A program made the position numbers and the translations under genes. From contig NZ_BAYX01000009.1 in assembly GCF_000696095.1 (NCBI RefSeq), positions 1 through 64,000 on the forward strand: a stretch of 64,000 nt of DNA. The letters run 5' to 3'. Origin of the DNA: Rhizobium rhizogenes NBRC 13257 (GTDB taxonomy: Bacteria > Pseudomonadota > Alphaproteobacteria > Rhizobiales > Rhizobiaceae). Positions 17,368-26,234 of this stretch are shown piece by piece. A model generated the notes under the pieces. That model made no database searches. It saw only the letters and a program-made list of their open reading frames with translations, and was not told where the DNA came from. Position 1 is the stretch's first letter; the number at the start of each line of letters is the position of its first letter.

Positions 17368-17693
17368 GGCGCCACCTTCGGACCATGCGGCAACGATACG
17401 TTTTTCAGGAAGACACGGTCTTCCTTGACGAAGAGACGTTCACGGCGCGCAAAATCGAAGTTCGCCTGACCGAGCGGGTCGGCAGCGAGACGGGTGCGAT
17501 AGGCCTCATAGGCGGCCAGGCTCTCGATATTGTAGACGCCGTAAGCCGTCGTCGCAGACCCCTCGTGCGGAGCGAAATAGCCGATGAGATCGACACCGTT
17601 GCGCGGTATAACCTGGCCCCAGGCCCGGGCATATTCGGCGAAGGCATCTTTTTTGAACGGGTCGATTTCGTAGCGGATGAAACAGGTGATCAT
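17364..17693 (-). CDS. NIPSNAP family protein
   Basis: About 109 residues of NIPSNAP-type dimeric alpha/beta barrel: ITCFIRYEIDPFKKDAFAEYA, then GVDLIGYFAPHEGSATTAYGVY and a C-terminal helix. The start at 17693 is set by AAGGAG eight bases upstream; the open frame further upstream crosses the divergent gene's start. It forms an operon with the ABM protein (4-base overlap). It faces an ArsR-like regulator across a 71-bp gap, so that regulator is the likely controller. Confidence 0.8.
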   Translation of the reverse strand: MITCFIRYEIDPFKKDAFAEYARAWGQVIPRNGVDLIGYFAPHEGSATTAYGVYNIESLAAYEAYRTRLAADPLGQANFDFARRERLFVKEDRVFLKNVSLPHGPKVAP

Positions 17694-17764
17694 GGTTTTC
17701 TCCTTCGTTAACGGAGATGTTTTCGCACATTGCCTGACGTCGATGCTTCGGTTACGATCGAAGT

Positions 17765-18484
17765 ATGAAGGAAGGTCCTGACATAGCGCAGATTGGCGCA
17801 CTCATCGGCGACCCGGCGCGGGCGAATATGCTCACCGCGCTGATGGATGGCCGCGCGCTGACGGCAACGGAGTTGGCGGCGGCCGGCGGTATTACGGTGC
17901 AGACAGCGAGCACGCATCTGTCGAAGCTCGAAGCCGGCGGGCTGCTGGCGCAGCGCAAGCAGGGCCGGCACCGCTATTTCGCACTGGCCGACGACAGCGT
18001 CGGCAAGCTTCTCGAGAGTATCATGGGCTTTGCCGCCACGCGAGGGCACCTGCGCTATCGCCCCGGCCCGAAGGAACCGGCACTGCGCAAGGCGCGCATC
18101 TGCTACGATCATCTGGCCGGCGATTACGGCGTACGCATGCTCGACAGCCTGATTGCGGCCGGCGCGATCTCGGCGGTCGATGAGAGCTTGAGGCTGACGG
18201 AACGCGGCGAAACGCATCTCACCTCGATCGGCATAGATGTGACGGGATTGCGTTCGACACGCCGCCCGCTCTGCCGCTTCTGTCTCGACTGGAGCGAGCG
18301 CCGCGCCCATCTTGCCGGCAGCCTCGGCAAGGCGCTGCTATCCAGCTTCTTCGACAAGGGTTGGGCGCACCGAATGGAAGACAGCCGCTCAATCCTGTTC
18401 ACCTCGGAAGGCGAGCGGCGCTTCCTGGCGCTGTTTCCCCTTGAAACCGGGCGCAACGCCAGGGAACTGGAAAGCGCGGATTAA
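17765..18484 (+). CDS. ArsR-family transcriptional regulator
   Basis: A 239-residue regulator. The winged helix-turn-helix fills residues 1-95 (IGDPARANMLTALMDGRALTATELA, then GITVQTASTHLSKLEAGGLL and QGRHRYFALAD). The C-terminal 140 residues form a second domain with HLAGDYGVRMLDSLI and RRPLCRFCLDWSERRAHLAG, including a CRFC pair that could bind metal or sense redox. This longer build is unlike the ~100-residue metal sensors. It is divergent from the NIPSNAP-ABM pair, which it probably regulates. The ligand is unknown. Confidence 0.82.
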   Translation: MKEGPDIAQIGALIGDPARANMLTALMDGRALTATELAAAGGITVQTASTHLSKLEAGGLLAQRKQGRHRYFALADDSVGKLLESIMGFAATRGHLRYRPGPKEPALRKARICYDHLAGDYGVRMLDSLIAAGAISAVDESLRLTERGETHLTSIGIDVTGLRSTRRPLCRFCLDWSERRAHLAGSLGKALLSSFFDKGWAHRMEDSRSILFTSEGERRFLALFPLETGRNARELESAD

Positions 18485-18620
18485 AACTATCGGCAAACCG
18501 TCCGGCGCTAGGGCGTGAACATACCAAAATCGTGAATGACTGAGAGCCGACATTGGCCAGCTTCGGGTTCCACGGTGCAAAGCAGCGGTGTATCATCCCC
18601 TCGCTCGAAGGGAGAGATCG

Positions 18621-19694
18621 ATGGACAGGCTCGCCGGCAAGATTGATGCGGTCTTTGCCGATATGGACGTGCCGCAGCATCCGGGCGCAGCACTCCTCGT
18701 TATCGATCATGACGAGATCACCTACAGCAAGTGTTATGGCCTTGCCGATCTGGAAACCCAGCGGCCGATTACAACGGACACGTCGTTTTATCTGGGCTCG
18801 ATCTCCAAACAGTTCACCGCCATGGCGATCATGCTGCTGGCTGAGGACGGGAGACTAAACTACGAAGATTGCCTGCCAGCCTATTTCCCGCAGCTTCCAT
18901 TATGGAGCGCGGAAATCTCCATTCGCCATTTGCTGAATCACACGGCGGGGCTGCCGGGATATATGGAGTTCTTCAGCTCCAACGCAGGGATCCCCGAATG
19001 GACCCGCGATGTCACCGGCGTCACCAATGAGGCCGTACTCGAACGAACCATCGGCCTAGCAGGACTGGAGTTCCCCGTCGGCACGCAGTACGCCTATAGC
19101 GGCGTGGGCTATACGCTGCTGGCGATGATCGTAGCGATTGTCTCCGGTCAATCCTTTGCCGAATTCCTGCAAGCCAAGGTTTTCGATCCGCTTGGCATGA
19201 AGCATACCGTCGTCTACGATGCGTCCCGTCCCACGCGTCACAAGCTGGCGCATGGCTATTGGAAAGACGAGGGTCAATTCCAGCGGTGGGACTACCCCCT
19301 GCTGACAGCGGGCGACGGCGGTCTCTTCTCCACGCTCGATGATCTGTTTCTCTGGGATCAGGCCTTGAATACCGAATGTCTCGTCCCGAAAGCGGTACTG
19401 GAGCAAGCCTTTACCTCCGGCGCAACCAATGACGGCGCACCGGTTGGCTACGGCTTCGGCTGGATCACGAATGTCCTTCCATACTGTAACGCCTCCGAGC
19501 GCGAACAACTGCTGGCACTTGGCGGAACTGATCTTCGCCACGTCGCGCACGGAGGCAGTTGCGTCGCCTACAACAACTACATAATCCGCCTTCTTGATAC
19601 CCAGCGCACGATCATCGTCCTAACCAACCACATGGGCGTTCCAGGCCCACGGATACGGGCGCACAAGGTCGTGGAAATCCTCTTCGGCTATTGA
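18621..19694 (+). CDS. serine hydrolase, beta-lactamase (class C/esterase) family
   Basis: A 357-residue penicillin-binding-like serine hydrolase. The nucleophile motif SxxK is S60-I-S-K63 within FYLGSISKQFTAMA. The Tyr motif is YAYSGVGY, and the third motif HGG occurs in VAHGGSC. LLNHTAGLPGY is typical of the family. No signal peptide is visible, which favours a cytoplasmic esterase or peptidase over a true beta-lactamase. The ATG at 18621 follows AGGGAGAG. It is transcribed alone and converges on the DUF1284-bioY pair. Confidence 0.85.
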   Translation: MDRLAGKIDAVFADMDVPQHPGAALLVIDHDEITYSKCYGLADLETQRPITTDTSFYLGSISKQFTAMAIMLLAEDGRLNYEDCLPAYFPQLPLWSAEISIRHLLNHTAGLPGYMEFFSSNAGIPEWTRDVTGVTNEAVLERTIGLAGLEFPVGTQYAYSGVGYTLLAMIVAIVSGQSFAEFLQAKVFDPLGMKHTVVYDASRPTRHKLAHGYWKDEGQFQRWDYPLLTAGDGGLFSTLDDLFLWDQALNTECLVPKAVLEQAFTSGATNDGAPVGYGFGWITNVLPYCNASEREQLLALGGTDLRHVAHGGSCVAYNNYIIRLLDTQRTIIVLTNHMGVPGPRIRAHKVVEILFGY

Positions 19695-19722
19695 GAAGGA
19701 AACGCCCGTTGGGCTTATGGCT

Positions 19723-20151
19723 TCACGTAGTTTGACCCACCAGCACGCCTTTGAAACTGTCCGCGGCGATACGGCTGCAAAGCCCCGTCCATTCGCAGCC
19801 GAGACAGGCATGGCGAATGTCTCCGCTGGCAAAATTCCGTCGCAGTTTGGCGAGAAGACTGGCATCGGGAACGACGACCGAGCCGGGCGCGAGTTCTTCG
19901 CCCAGCAGCGCGACCACATCCGCCAGGGCGGCGGCGTCGCGCTCGATCACGGAATCCTTGAAACAATGCGGCTCCTTCTCGTCGAGAAGCGGCGCGCAGA
20001 TGTCGTCTGGGCCGGAGACGAGTTTGATCTCTTCTCCGGCCGTCAAACGCTCGGCTATGCGGCGATAGTTGGCGGTGAAGGCCGGCGTATAGCCTTCACC
20101 GACGAAGGTCAGCATGCAGAGCAGATGATGGGCACGAAGCCGGATGGTCAA
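19723..20151 (-). CDS. DUF1284 family protein
   Basis: A 142-residue protein that starts IRLRAHHLLCMLTFVGEGY, the signature of DUF1284. Cysteines at LLCM, DDICAPLL, PHCF, HACLGC and GLCSR suggest an iron-sulfur or zinc site. It overlaps the bioY stop by four bases and is translated from the same message. DUF1284 proteins are thought to be iron-sulfur binding, but no activity is established. The link to biotin uptake is by context only. Confidence 0.85.
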   Translation of the reverse strand: MTIRLRAHHLLCMLTFVGEGYTPAFTANYRRIAERLTAGEEIKLVSGPDDICAPLLDEKEPHCFKDSVIERDAAALADVVALLGEELAPGSVVVPDASLLAKLRRNFASGDIRHACLGCEWTGLCSRIAADSFKGVLVGQTT

Positions 20152-20738
20152 TTCAGGCGCGCCTTGCCGCCATAGAGCTTCACACCCTTGAGTACGGCGG
20201 CAGCCAGCGCTGACTTCAGGACGGCACCGAGAATGAAGGGGGCAATACCGAGGAGCCAGCCCTTTTCCGCGCCGATCAGCATGGCGAGCCAGGCGCCACC
20301 GATCGCCAGGCCAAGGGCGTTGCCGGCAAGATGCGCTGTAAAGCTGCGCACGACGCGATCACCGCTCCAGCCACGCTCGGCAAGCCAGCCAACCAGCGCG
20401 CCCATGATCGGAAAGGAGACGAGATAGCCGGCCGTCGGCCCCATGAAGGGGGCAATGCCGCCGGCGCCGCCGGCGAGAACTGGGAAACCGATCATCGCCT
20501 CGCCCAGCCAGGCAAGAATGGTGAGCGTGCCAAGACGCCAGCCATAGAGTGCGCCGATCATGGTGACCGCAAAGGTCTGCATGGTGATCGGCACCGGCAC
20601 CATCGGCACCGAGATCCACGAAGCAAGCGTCAGCATCAGCGTGCCCGCAAGAACGAAAATTGCCTTGACGATCAGCGACCGACCGCCGAGGCGCAGCGGA
20701 TCGAAGGTGGTCTCTTCATGATGATGCAACAGGGACAT
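20148..20738 (-). CDS. bioY: biotin transporter BioY (substrate-specific S component)
   Basis: A 196-residue integral membrane protein with about six helices, matching the ECF-type biotin-binding component. Characteristic segments are SWISVPMVPVPITMQTFAV, GGAGGIAPFMGPTAGYL and the C-terminal FILGAVLKSALAAAVL. No bioM/bioN genes are adjacent, as for the solitary BioY proteins of many bacteria. A BioR-like box lies 19 bases upstream of the start and the bioR gene is immediately upstream. Repression by BioR at high biotin is the likely control. Confidence 0.92.
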   Translation of the reverse strand: MSLLHHHEETTFDPLRLGGRSLIVKAIFVLAGTLMLTLASWISVPMVPVPITMQTFAVTMIGALYGWRLGTLTILAWLGEAMIGFPVLAGGAGGIAPFMGPTAGYLVSFPIMGALVGWLAERGWSGDRVVRSFTAHLAGNALGLAIGGAWLAMLIGAEKGWLLGIAPFILGAVLKSALAAAVLKGVKLYGGKARLN

Positions 20739-20756
20739 ATGGCTCTCCTTTTAAAA

Positions 20757-20766
20757 CTATAGATAA
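20757..20766. promoter_or_regulatory. BioR operator candidate, bioY-proximal
   Basis: CTATAGATAA differs by one base from the BioR consensus TTATMKATAA. It is 19 bases upstream of the bioY start, in position to block its promoter or leader. Confidence 0.6.
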
Positions 20767-20874
20767 TTTTTGAGTCTCATCTATTTTTATGAAGAAAATT
20801 GGAGCGCGATGCAAGAGGCAGCCGGGTGCAATCCTCCTTTCCACCGCAAAGGTAGGCGAAAGGCCACTGCTGAA

Positions 20875-20884
20875 TTATCTATAA
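20875..20884. promoter_or_regulatory. BioR operator candidate, distal (perfect)
   Basis: TTATCTATAA is a perfect match to the BioR consensus TTATMKATAA on the minus strand. It sits just after the bioR stop codon, in the bioR-bioY gap. With the proximal box this makes a pair 118 bp apart. Confidence 0.65.
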
Positions 20885-20897
20885 TTTGCGCGGAGAG

Positions 20898-21566
20898 CTA
20901 TCCGACAATCGCAAATGCTTCGCGCGTCACCCCGGAAGGTGTCCGAACCGGTGCCCGGCCGATCCACTGCACATGTTTCTGCAGGATAGACGCAGCCTCC
21001 TCCGTCCGCCCCTGGCGCAGGGCAAAAAGGATAGCGCGATGGTCATGGTCGGTGCGCTTTTCCCAGCCCGATTGCCATGCGGAAAAGAGGAAGCGGGCGC
21101 TGGCGGCATGCAGATCATCGATCGAGGCGAGTAGCCGCGCCATATCACAGGGAGCCAGGATCAAACGGTGGAAACGGCGATTCGCTTCTTCCCAGGCGCG
21201 AACATCGGCGGCGGCATCCCCTTCCCGCGTCGCCTCCTCGGCGGCATCAAGAATGGCCGGCGTTAGATGCTGCGCCGCGTGCTTGAGCGCCAGGCTTTCG
21301 AGCGCCGCCCGCATTTCGGCGACTTCACGGACTTCCTTGAGATCGAAAGAAGCGACGCGAACGCCGCGACGGGGCTCACTGATCGCCAAACCCTGCGCCT
21401 CCAGGCGCCGGAACGCCTCACGCACTGGCACATGGCTAGCGCCGAACTCCTCGGCGATATGATCCTGCCGCAGCCGCGCATCGGGCGCGATCTCGCCGCG
21501 GATGATGCGGTCGGCAAGCACCCGGCTGATACGGCTGGCAATCGTGTCGTCGCGCTCTTTGGCCAT
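20898..21566 (-). CDS. bioR: GntR-family regulator, probable BioR biotin repressor
   Basis: A 222-residue GntR/FCD-type regulator. The N-terminal winged helix contains ISRVLADRIIRGEIAPDARL and HVPVREAFRRLEAQGL. The C-terminal all-helical FCD ligand domain includes AWEEANRRFHRLIL, whose polar residues form the usual metal/ligand pocket. The BioR assignment rests on adjacency to bioY and on two BioR-like boxes in the gap, both established features of alphaproteobacterial biotin regulation. The protein sequence alone would only say GntR family. Confidence 0.75.
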   Translation of the reverse strand: MAKERDDTIASRISRVLADRIIRGEIAPDARLRQDHIAEEFGASHVPVREAFRRLEAQGLAISEPRRGVRVASFDLKEVREVAEMRAALESLALKHAAQHLTPAILDAAEEATREGDAAADVRAWEEANRRFHRLILAPCDMARLLASIDDLHAASARFLFSAWQSGWEKRTDHDHRAILFALRQGRTEEAASILQKHVQWIGRAPVRTPSGVTREAFAIVG

Positions 21567-21779
21567 GGCTGATCCTTAAAGGCGGGATTGCCGATTGTCG
21601 AGCACTCAAGGACCCTTTCCGCCAGCGCAGTCCAGCCATGCCCGCCGAACGGTTGAGCTTTGCCGGCGCATCGTGTAAAGCCGCACGATCCCATTTCAGA
21701 GCATGCCCCGAAGGCCGTGGACGGCTTTCGGACAAGGCGATGCCCGATCCAGCGCCCTCTTCAAAGGCAGAATATCCTC

Positions 21780-22472
21780 ATGAGCAATGGCTTCGACCTC
21801 ATCATCTTCGACTGCGACGGCGTTCTGGTCGATTCGGAAATCATCGCGGCGGAAGTCGAATCCAAGCTGCTGACGGACGCCGGCTATCCAATCAGCACCG
21901 AGGAAATGGGCGAGCGCTTCGCCGGCATGACCTGGCAGAACATCCTGTTCCAGGTTGAGCGCGAGGCGAGCATCCCGCTCTCCGCATCGCTCCTCGATAA
22001 GTCCGAGAAGCTGCTCGATCTGAAGCTCGCCAGCGACGTCAAGGCTATCCCCGGCGTACCGCTTGCCCTGTCGCGCCTGCCGATGCCGCGCTGCATCTGC
22101 TCGAATTCCAGCTCGGCGCGCCTCAACATGATGCTCACCAAGGTCGGCTACAAGGAGCTGTTCGCGCCGCACATCTATTCCGCCAAGGATCTCGGCGCCG
22201 ATCGCGTCAAGCCGAAGCCGGATATCTTCCTGCATGGCGCCAAGCAAATGAATGTCTCGCCGGCCAACACAATCGTCGTCGAAGATTCCGTTCACGGCGT
22301 CCAGGCGGCGCGGGCCGCCGGCATGCGCGTCATCGGCTTTACCGGGGCATCACACACCTACCCGTCGCACGCCGACAAGCTGACGGATGCGGGCGCCGAA
22401 ACGGTCATCGCCCGGATGGTTGACCTTCCGGGCGTGGTAATGGCTTTGGCGGAATGGGACGGAGTTCTGTAA
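21780..22472 (+). CDS. HAD-IA family phosphatase
   Basis: About 230 residues. Motif I is FDCDGVLVDSE, motif II the Ser in CICSNSSSARL, motif III the Lys in RVKPKPDIF, and motif IV VVEDSVHGVQAARAAGM. The four-helix cap sits after motif I, as in beta-phosphoglucomutase and phosphoglycolate phosphatase relatives. The chosen ATG (MSNGFDLIIFDCDG) starts directly at the core fold; the frame is open further upstream without support. Substrate unknown. It is convergent with the downstream lipoprotein gene, with an imperfect hairpin between them. Confidence 0.87.
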   Translation: MSNGFDLIIFDCDGVLVDSEIIAAEVESKLLTDAGYPISTEEMGERFAGMTWQNILFQVEREASIPLSASLLDKSEKLLDLKLASDVKAIPGVPLALSRLPMPRCICSNSSSARLNMMLTKVGYKELFAPHIYSAKDLGADRVKPKPDIFLHGAKQMNVSPANTIVVEDSVHGVQAARAAGMRVIGFTGASHTYPSHADKLTDAGAETVIARMVDLPGVVMALAEWDGVL

Positions 22473-22517
22473 GGCAGCAGGCAATAGTTTCAGCCTACTG
22501 CCTTGCTGCTTGAACGC

Positions 22518-23153
22518 TTAGTTTGTCGCTGCGTGCTTCCTGCGAGCCGGCTTCTCGGCCTTTGCTGGCTTCTGCGGACCTTGATCGAAGCTGAGCTGGA
22601 CAATGGTGAAGCCGCCCGAACCACCGGCGACCTTGATGTCGTTTGCGGTGAACAGGAATTGCGTGGTCGTCTCGCCCGGCGGGATTTCGGCGGTGAAGTT
22701 AATGGTCTTGTCGTAGAGCGCCGTGTTGTTGTCCATGACGGCGACATGCACCGGCAGGGTGACCGTGCCGGAACTACCCATCGGGCCGGCGACAAGACGC
22801 CCTTGGGCGGCAATGTTGATGCCAAGGCTGGTGCCATCGCTCGTGCACTGGCGCGTCGCCTGGGCGAGCGATGCCTGATAGGTCAACTGGTTCGGATCGT
22901 CCTTGGCGCCCTTGGCATAGGTGCGATAGGTGGATGCCTCGTCGCGGATCACCACTTGCGGGCATTTGCCGGCGATATAGGCCTGACCGCCGGTGACCGG
23001 CTGGGCAGAGCCAGCAGCTCCCGCCGCAGGCGCCACCGTCACATCCGTCGCGGGCTGCTTGTCGCCGCCACCGCCGAAACCGAGAGAACTGCAACCTGCC
23101 AGCAATGCCAGAAGCGAAGCGGAGAAAAGACGACGCGAAACCCTGCCAAACAC
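22518..23153 (-). CDS. hypothetical lipoprotein
   Basis: A 211-residue exported lipoprotein. The signal RRLFSASLLALLAGC gives lipobox LLAGC with Cys21. An Ala/Gly/Pro-rich linker follows, then a compact domain with CPQVVIRDEASTYRTY, the paired Cys of RQCTS, and strands ending in GFTIVQLSFDQG. The C-terminus is lysine/proline-rich (KPAKAEKPARRKHA), as in proteins that contact the cell wall. This family is conserved in rhizobia without a known function. It is transcribed divergently from thrC. Confidence 0.75.
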   Translation of the reverse strand: MFGRVSRRLFSASLLALLAGCSSLGFGGGGDKQPATDVTVAPAAGAAGSAQPVTGGQAYIAGKCPQVVIRDEASTYRTYAKGAKDDPNQLTYQASLAQATRQCTSDGTSLGINIAAQGRLVAGPMGSSGTVTLPVHVAVMDNNTALYDKTINFTAEIPPGETTTQFLFTANDIKVAGGSGGFTIVQLSFDQGPQKPAKAEKPARRKHAATN

Positions 23154-23466
23154 TATAATTCCACCCTCTGCATATAATTTACATTATCGGCCTGCAGCCT
23201 GTTCGACGGGCCTTTTATGACACTTGGCGATGGTCTATACCAGCGACGCAGCGAAAAATCGATTGGGTAGACACCGTTTTGGCTCACTTTTCGACGTCGA
23301 CAGATTGGCGAAAGCCGCCGCCCTCCGGAAGCCACCGGACGGACATTGCGCAAACGCGAAAACCACGCGGCTGATCCGACGCAAAAAGACGGACGGCCAT
23401 CGCTTCGTTCTTCTACTCTCTCAACCCATCACTCAGGCAATTTTGCGACCAAAGGAATTCTATACC
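23154..23466. other. intergenic region between lipoprotein gene and thrC
   Basis: 313 bases without a supported gene. The thrC frame stays open upstream to 23224, but that extension has no ribosome site, and its translation (basic, low similarity to any threonine synthase) looks like noise. A small T/A-rich stretch (CATATAATTTACATTA, 23170-23185) lies next to the divergent lipoprotein start and could be its promoter. No leader peptide or attenuator was recognised. Confidence 0.5.
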
Positions 23467-24864
23467 GTGGACTATATCTCAACGCGGGGAGAAGCCCCTG
23501 CCCTTGGCTTCTGCGACGCTCTTCTGGCCGGCCTTGCTCGTGATGGCGGGCTCTATGTTCCCCGGCAATGGCCGAGCCTGACGAAAAAAGAGATTCGCGC
23601 CTTCCGCGGCAAGAGCTACCAGGAGGTCGCCTTCGCGGTGCTGTCGCCCTTCACCAATGGCGAAATCCCCGATGACGTCTTCCGCGGCATGATCGATGAG
23701 GCCTATGCCACCTTCCGTCACCCGGCCGTCGCCCCGCTGGTGCAGACCGGTCCGAACAGCTTCGTCATGGAGCTGTTCCACGGCACGACGCTCGCCTTCA
23801 AGGATGTCGCCATGCAGCTGCTCGCGCGACTGATGGACTATGCGCTGGAAAAGCGCGGGCAACGGGCGACCATCGTCGGTGCGACCTCGGGCGACACGGG
23901 CGGCGCTGCGATCGATGCCTTTGCCGGACGCGACCGCACGGACATCTTCATTCTCTTCCCCAACGGCAAGGTCTCGCCGGTGCAGCAGCGGCAGATGACG
24001 ACCTCGACGGCCGCCAACGTGCATGCGCTGGCGATCAACGGCAATTTCGACGATTGCCAGAACCTTGTCAAAGCGATGTTCAACGACAAGGCTTTCCGCG
24101 ACGGCGTCAGGCTGTCCGGCGTCAATTCGATCAACTGGGCACGCATCATGGCGCAGGTGGTCTATTACTTCACCACCGCCGTCGCGCTCGGCGGGCCGGA
24201 CCGGAAGATTTCCTTCACTGTCCCCACAGGTAATTTCGGCGATATCTTCGCCGGCTATGTCGCCAAGCGCATGGGTCTGCCGATCGACCGGCTGGTGATC
24301 GCGACCAATGAAAACGATATCCTCGCCCGCACGCTGAAGACCGGGCGCTACGAGATGCGCGCGGTCAAGTCGACCACGGCGCCGTCGATGGACATCCAAA
24401 TCTCCTCCAATTTCGAACGGCTATTGTTCGAAGCCCATGGCCGCGATGCATCGAAGGTGCGCGCCGCGATGGAAAGCCTGAAACAATCGAACGGTTTCGC
24501 GATCGGCGAAGACGCACTGAAGTTCATCAAGAAGGACTTCCGGGCCGGCCGTGCCAGCGAAAAGCAGGTGGCCGCGACAATCCGCAAAACCCTCGACGAC
24601 ACCGGATATCTCATCGACCCGCACACCGCCATTGGCGTCTTCGTGGCGGAAAAGAATGAGAAACCAACGAGTCCCATGGTGACGCTTGCAACCGCGCACC
24701 CGGCAAAATTCCCCGCCGCAGTAAAATCGGCATGTGGTATTGACCCGGCGCTTCCGACGTGGCTTGCTGGACTGATGAACAGGGAGGAGCGTTTCGACGT
24801 CCTCGATCCGGAGCTTAAAGCCGTTGAAACTTTCATCGGCAACCATACTCGGGCCGGGGAATGA
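23467..24864 (+). CDS. thrC: threonine synthase
   Basis: 465 residues, converting O-phosphohomoserine to threonine with PLP. The N-terminus DYISTRGEAPALGFCDALLAGLARDG is diagnostic. The PLP lysine lies in HGTTLAFKDVAMQL, and the phosphate-binding loop in GATSGDTGGAAIDAF. The GTG start at 23467 follows AAAGGA and gives the usual length. The stop overlaps the M16 peptidase gene (ATGA). thrB, the previous pathway step, lies about 15 kb away in this window near rnhA. Confidence 0.95.
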   Translation: MDYISTRGEAPALGFCDALLAGLARDGGLYVPRQWPSLTKKEIRAFRGKSYQEVAFAVLSPFTNGEIPDDVFRGMIDEAYATFRHPAVAPLVQTGPNSFVMELFHGTTLAFKDVAMQLLARLMDYALEKRGQRATIVGATSGDTGGAAIDAFAGRDRTDIFILFPNGKVSPVQQRQMTTSTAANVHALAINGNFDDCQNLVKAMFNDKAFRDGVRLSGVNSINWARIMAQVVYYFTTAVALGGPDRKISFTVPTGNFGDIFAGYVAKRMGLPIDRLVIATNENDILARTLKTGRYEMRAVKSTTAPSMDIQISSNFERLLFEAHGRDASKVRAAMESLKQSNGFAIGEDALKFIKKDFRAGRASEKQVAATIRKTLDDTGYLIDPHTAIGVFVAEKNEKPTSPMVTLATAHPAKFPAAVKSACGIDPALPTWLAGLMNREERFDVLDPELKAVETFIGNHTRAGE

Positions 24865-26183
24865 TAAACGCAGAAAGACAAGCGATGACAGTGGAGTGCA
24901 CCCGGCTTGCGTCCGGGTTGACAGTAGCGACCCAAACGATGCCACATCTGGAAAGCGTGGCGCTTGGCGTTTGGATCAAATCGGGTTCGCGTAACGAAAC
25001 CGAGGCGGAGCACGGCATCGCCCATCTGCTCGAACACATGGCGTTCAAGGGCACTGCCCGCCGCTCCGCGCGGCAGATCGCCGAGGAAATCGAGAATGTC
25101 GGCGGCGAAGTCAACGCCGCCACCTCCACCGAGACGACCTCCTATTATGCCCGCGTGTTGCGGGACGATGTGCCGCTCGCCGTCGATATCCTTGCCGATA
25201 TTCTGACCGAGTCCGCCTTCGACGAAGAGGAACTGGCCCGCGAAAAACAGGTCATTCTTCAGGAAATCAACGCGGCGAACGACACGCCCGACGACGTGGT
25301 CTTCGACAAGTTTTCCGAAGTCGCTTATCGTGGCCAGACGCTTGGACGCGCCATCCTCGGCACGCCGGAAACCGTCGTTTCCTTCTCGCCCGCACAGATT
25401 CGCGGCTATCTCGACCGCAACTACACGACCGACCGCATGTTCGTGGTGGCCGCCGGTGCCGTGGACCATGACAGCTTCGTGCGCCAGGTCGAGGAGCGTT
25501 TTTCCAGCCTGCCGACCAAACCGTCCGCTCCGCCCATCATTGAGCCGGCCCGCTATATCGGCGGCAATATCCGCGAGACGCGCGACCTGATGGATGCGCA
25601 GATCCTGCTCGGCTTCGAGGGCCGCGCTTACCACACGCGCGATTTCTACTGTTCGCAGATCCTTGCCAATGTGCTTGGCGGCGGCATGTCCTCGCGGCTG
25701 TTCCAGGAAGTGCGCGAGCTTCGCGGTCTCTGCTATTCCGTCTATGCCTTCCATTGGGGCTTTTCCGACACCGGCATCTTCGGCATCCATGCCGCCACCG
25801 GCGGCGAAAACCTGCCGGAACTGGTGCCGGTCATCGTCGACGAACTGCACAAAGCCTCCCACAAGATCGAGCAGCAGGAAATCGAGCGCGCCCGCGCCCA
25901 GATCCGCGCGCAGTTGCTGATGGGTCAGGAAAGCCCGGCAGCCCGCGCAGGTCAGGTCGCCCGGCAGATGATGCTCTATGGCCGGCCGATCCCGAACCAG
26001 GAGATGCAGGAGCGTCTGCAGGGCATTACCATCGAACGCCTGACGGACCTTGCCGGCCGCCTGTTCTTCGATACTGTGCCGACGCTGTCGGCGATCGGAC
26101 CGCTGGAGCAGCTGGCGCCGATGGAAGACATCGTCACGTCGCTGTCTTCATCGACCCCCGCCTCCAAAAGCGCGAGCGGCTAA
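24861..26183 (+). CDS. M16-family zinc peptidase (processing-peptidase-like)
   Basis: A 440-residue pitrilysin/MPP-type protein. The inverted zinc motif HxxEH appears as HLLEH within GIAHLLEHMAFKGT, with the distal Glu in the following EVNAATSTETTSYYARV helix. The substrate-binding glycine-rich loop is LGGGMSSRLFQEVREL. It lacks a signal peptide. It is coupled to thrC by a 4-base overlap, an arrangement widely conserved in rhizobia. An ATG at 24885 (MTVECTRL) is the alternative start and matches relatives better. The substrate in bacteria is not established. Confidence 0.9.
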   Translation: MINAERQAMTVECTRLASGLTVATQTMPHLESVALGVWIKSGSRNETEAEHGIAHLLEHMAFKGTARRSARQIAEEIENVGGEVNAATSTETTSYYARVLRDDVPLAVDILADILTESAFDEEELAREKQVILQEINAANDTPDDVVFDKFSEVAYRGQTLGRAILGTPETVVSFSPAQIRGYLDRNYTTDRMFVVAAGAVDHDSFVRQVEERFSSLPTKPSAPPIIEPARYIGGNIRETRDLMDAQILLGFEGRAYHTRDFYCSQILANVLGGGMSSRLFQEVRELRGLCYSVYAFHWGFSDTGIFGIHAATGGENLPELVPVIVDELHKASHKIEQQEIERARAQIRAQLLMGQESPAARAGQVARQMMLYGRPIPNQEMQERLQGITIERLTDLAGRLFFDTVPTLSAIGPLEQLAPMEDIVTSLSSSTPASKSASG

Positions 26184-26234
26184 AACCCGCTTCGCGTGCC
26201 GATCGGATCAATTCTCGGGGGAGTGTTGGGCGGA

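Noticed and set aside
22473..22517. Imperfect hairpin between convergent HAD and lipoprotein genes
   Set aside because: Several mismatches and no T tract; could be chance in a short gap.
23224..23466. N-terminal extension of thrC by 81 codons
   Set aside because: No ribosome site at 23224, and the family N-terminus starts at the GTG 23467.
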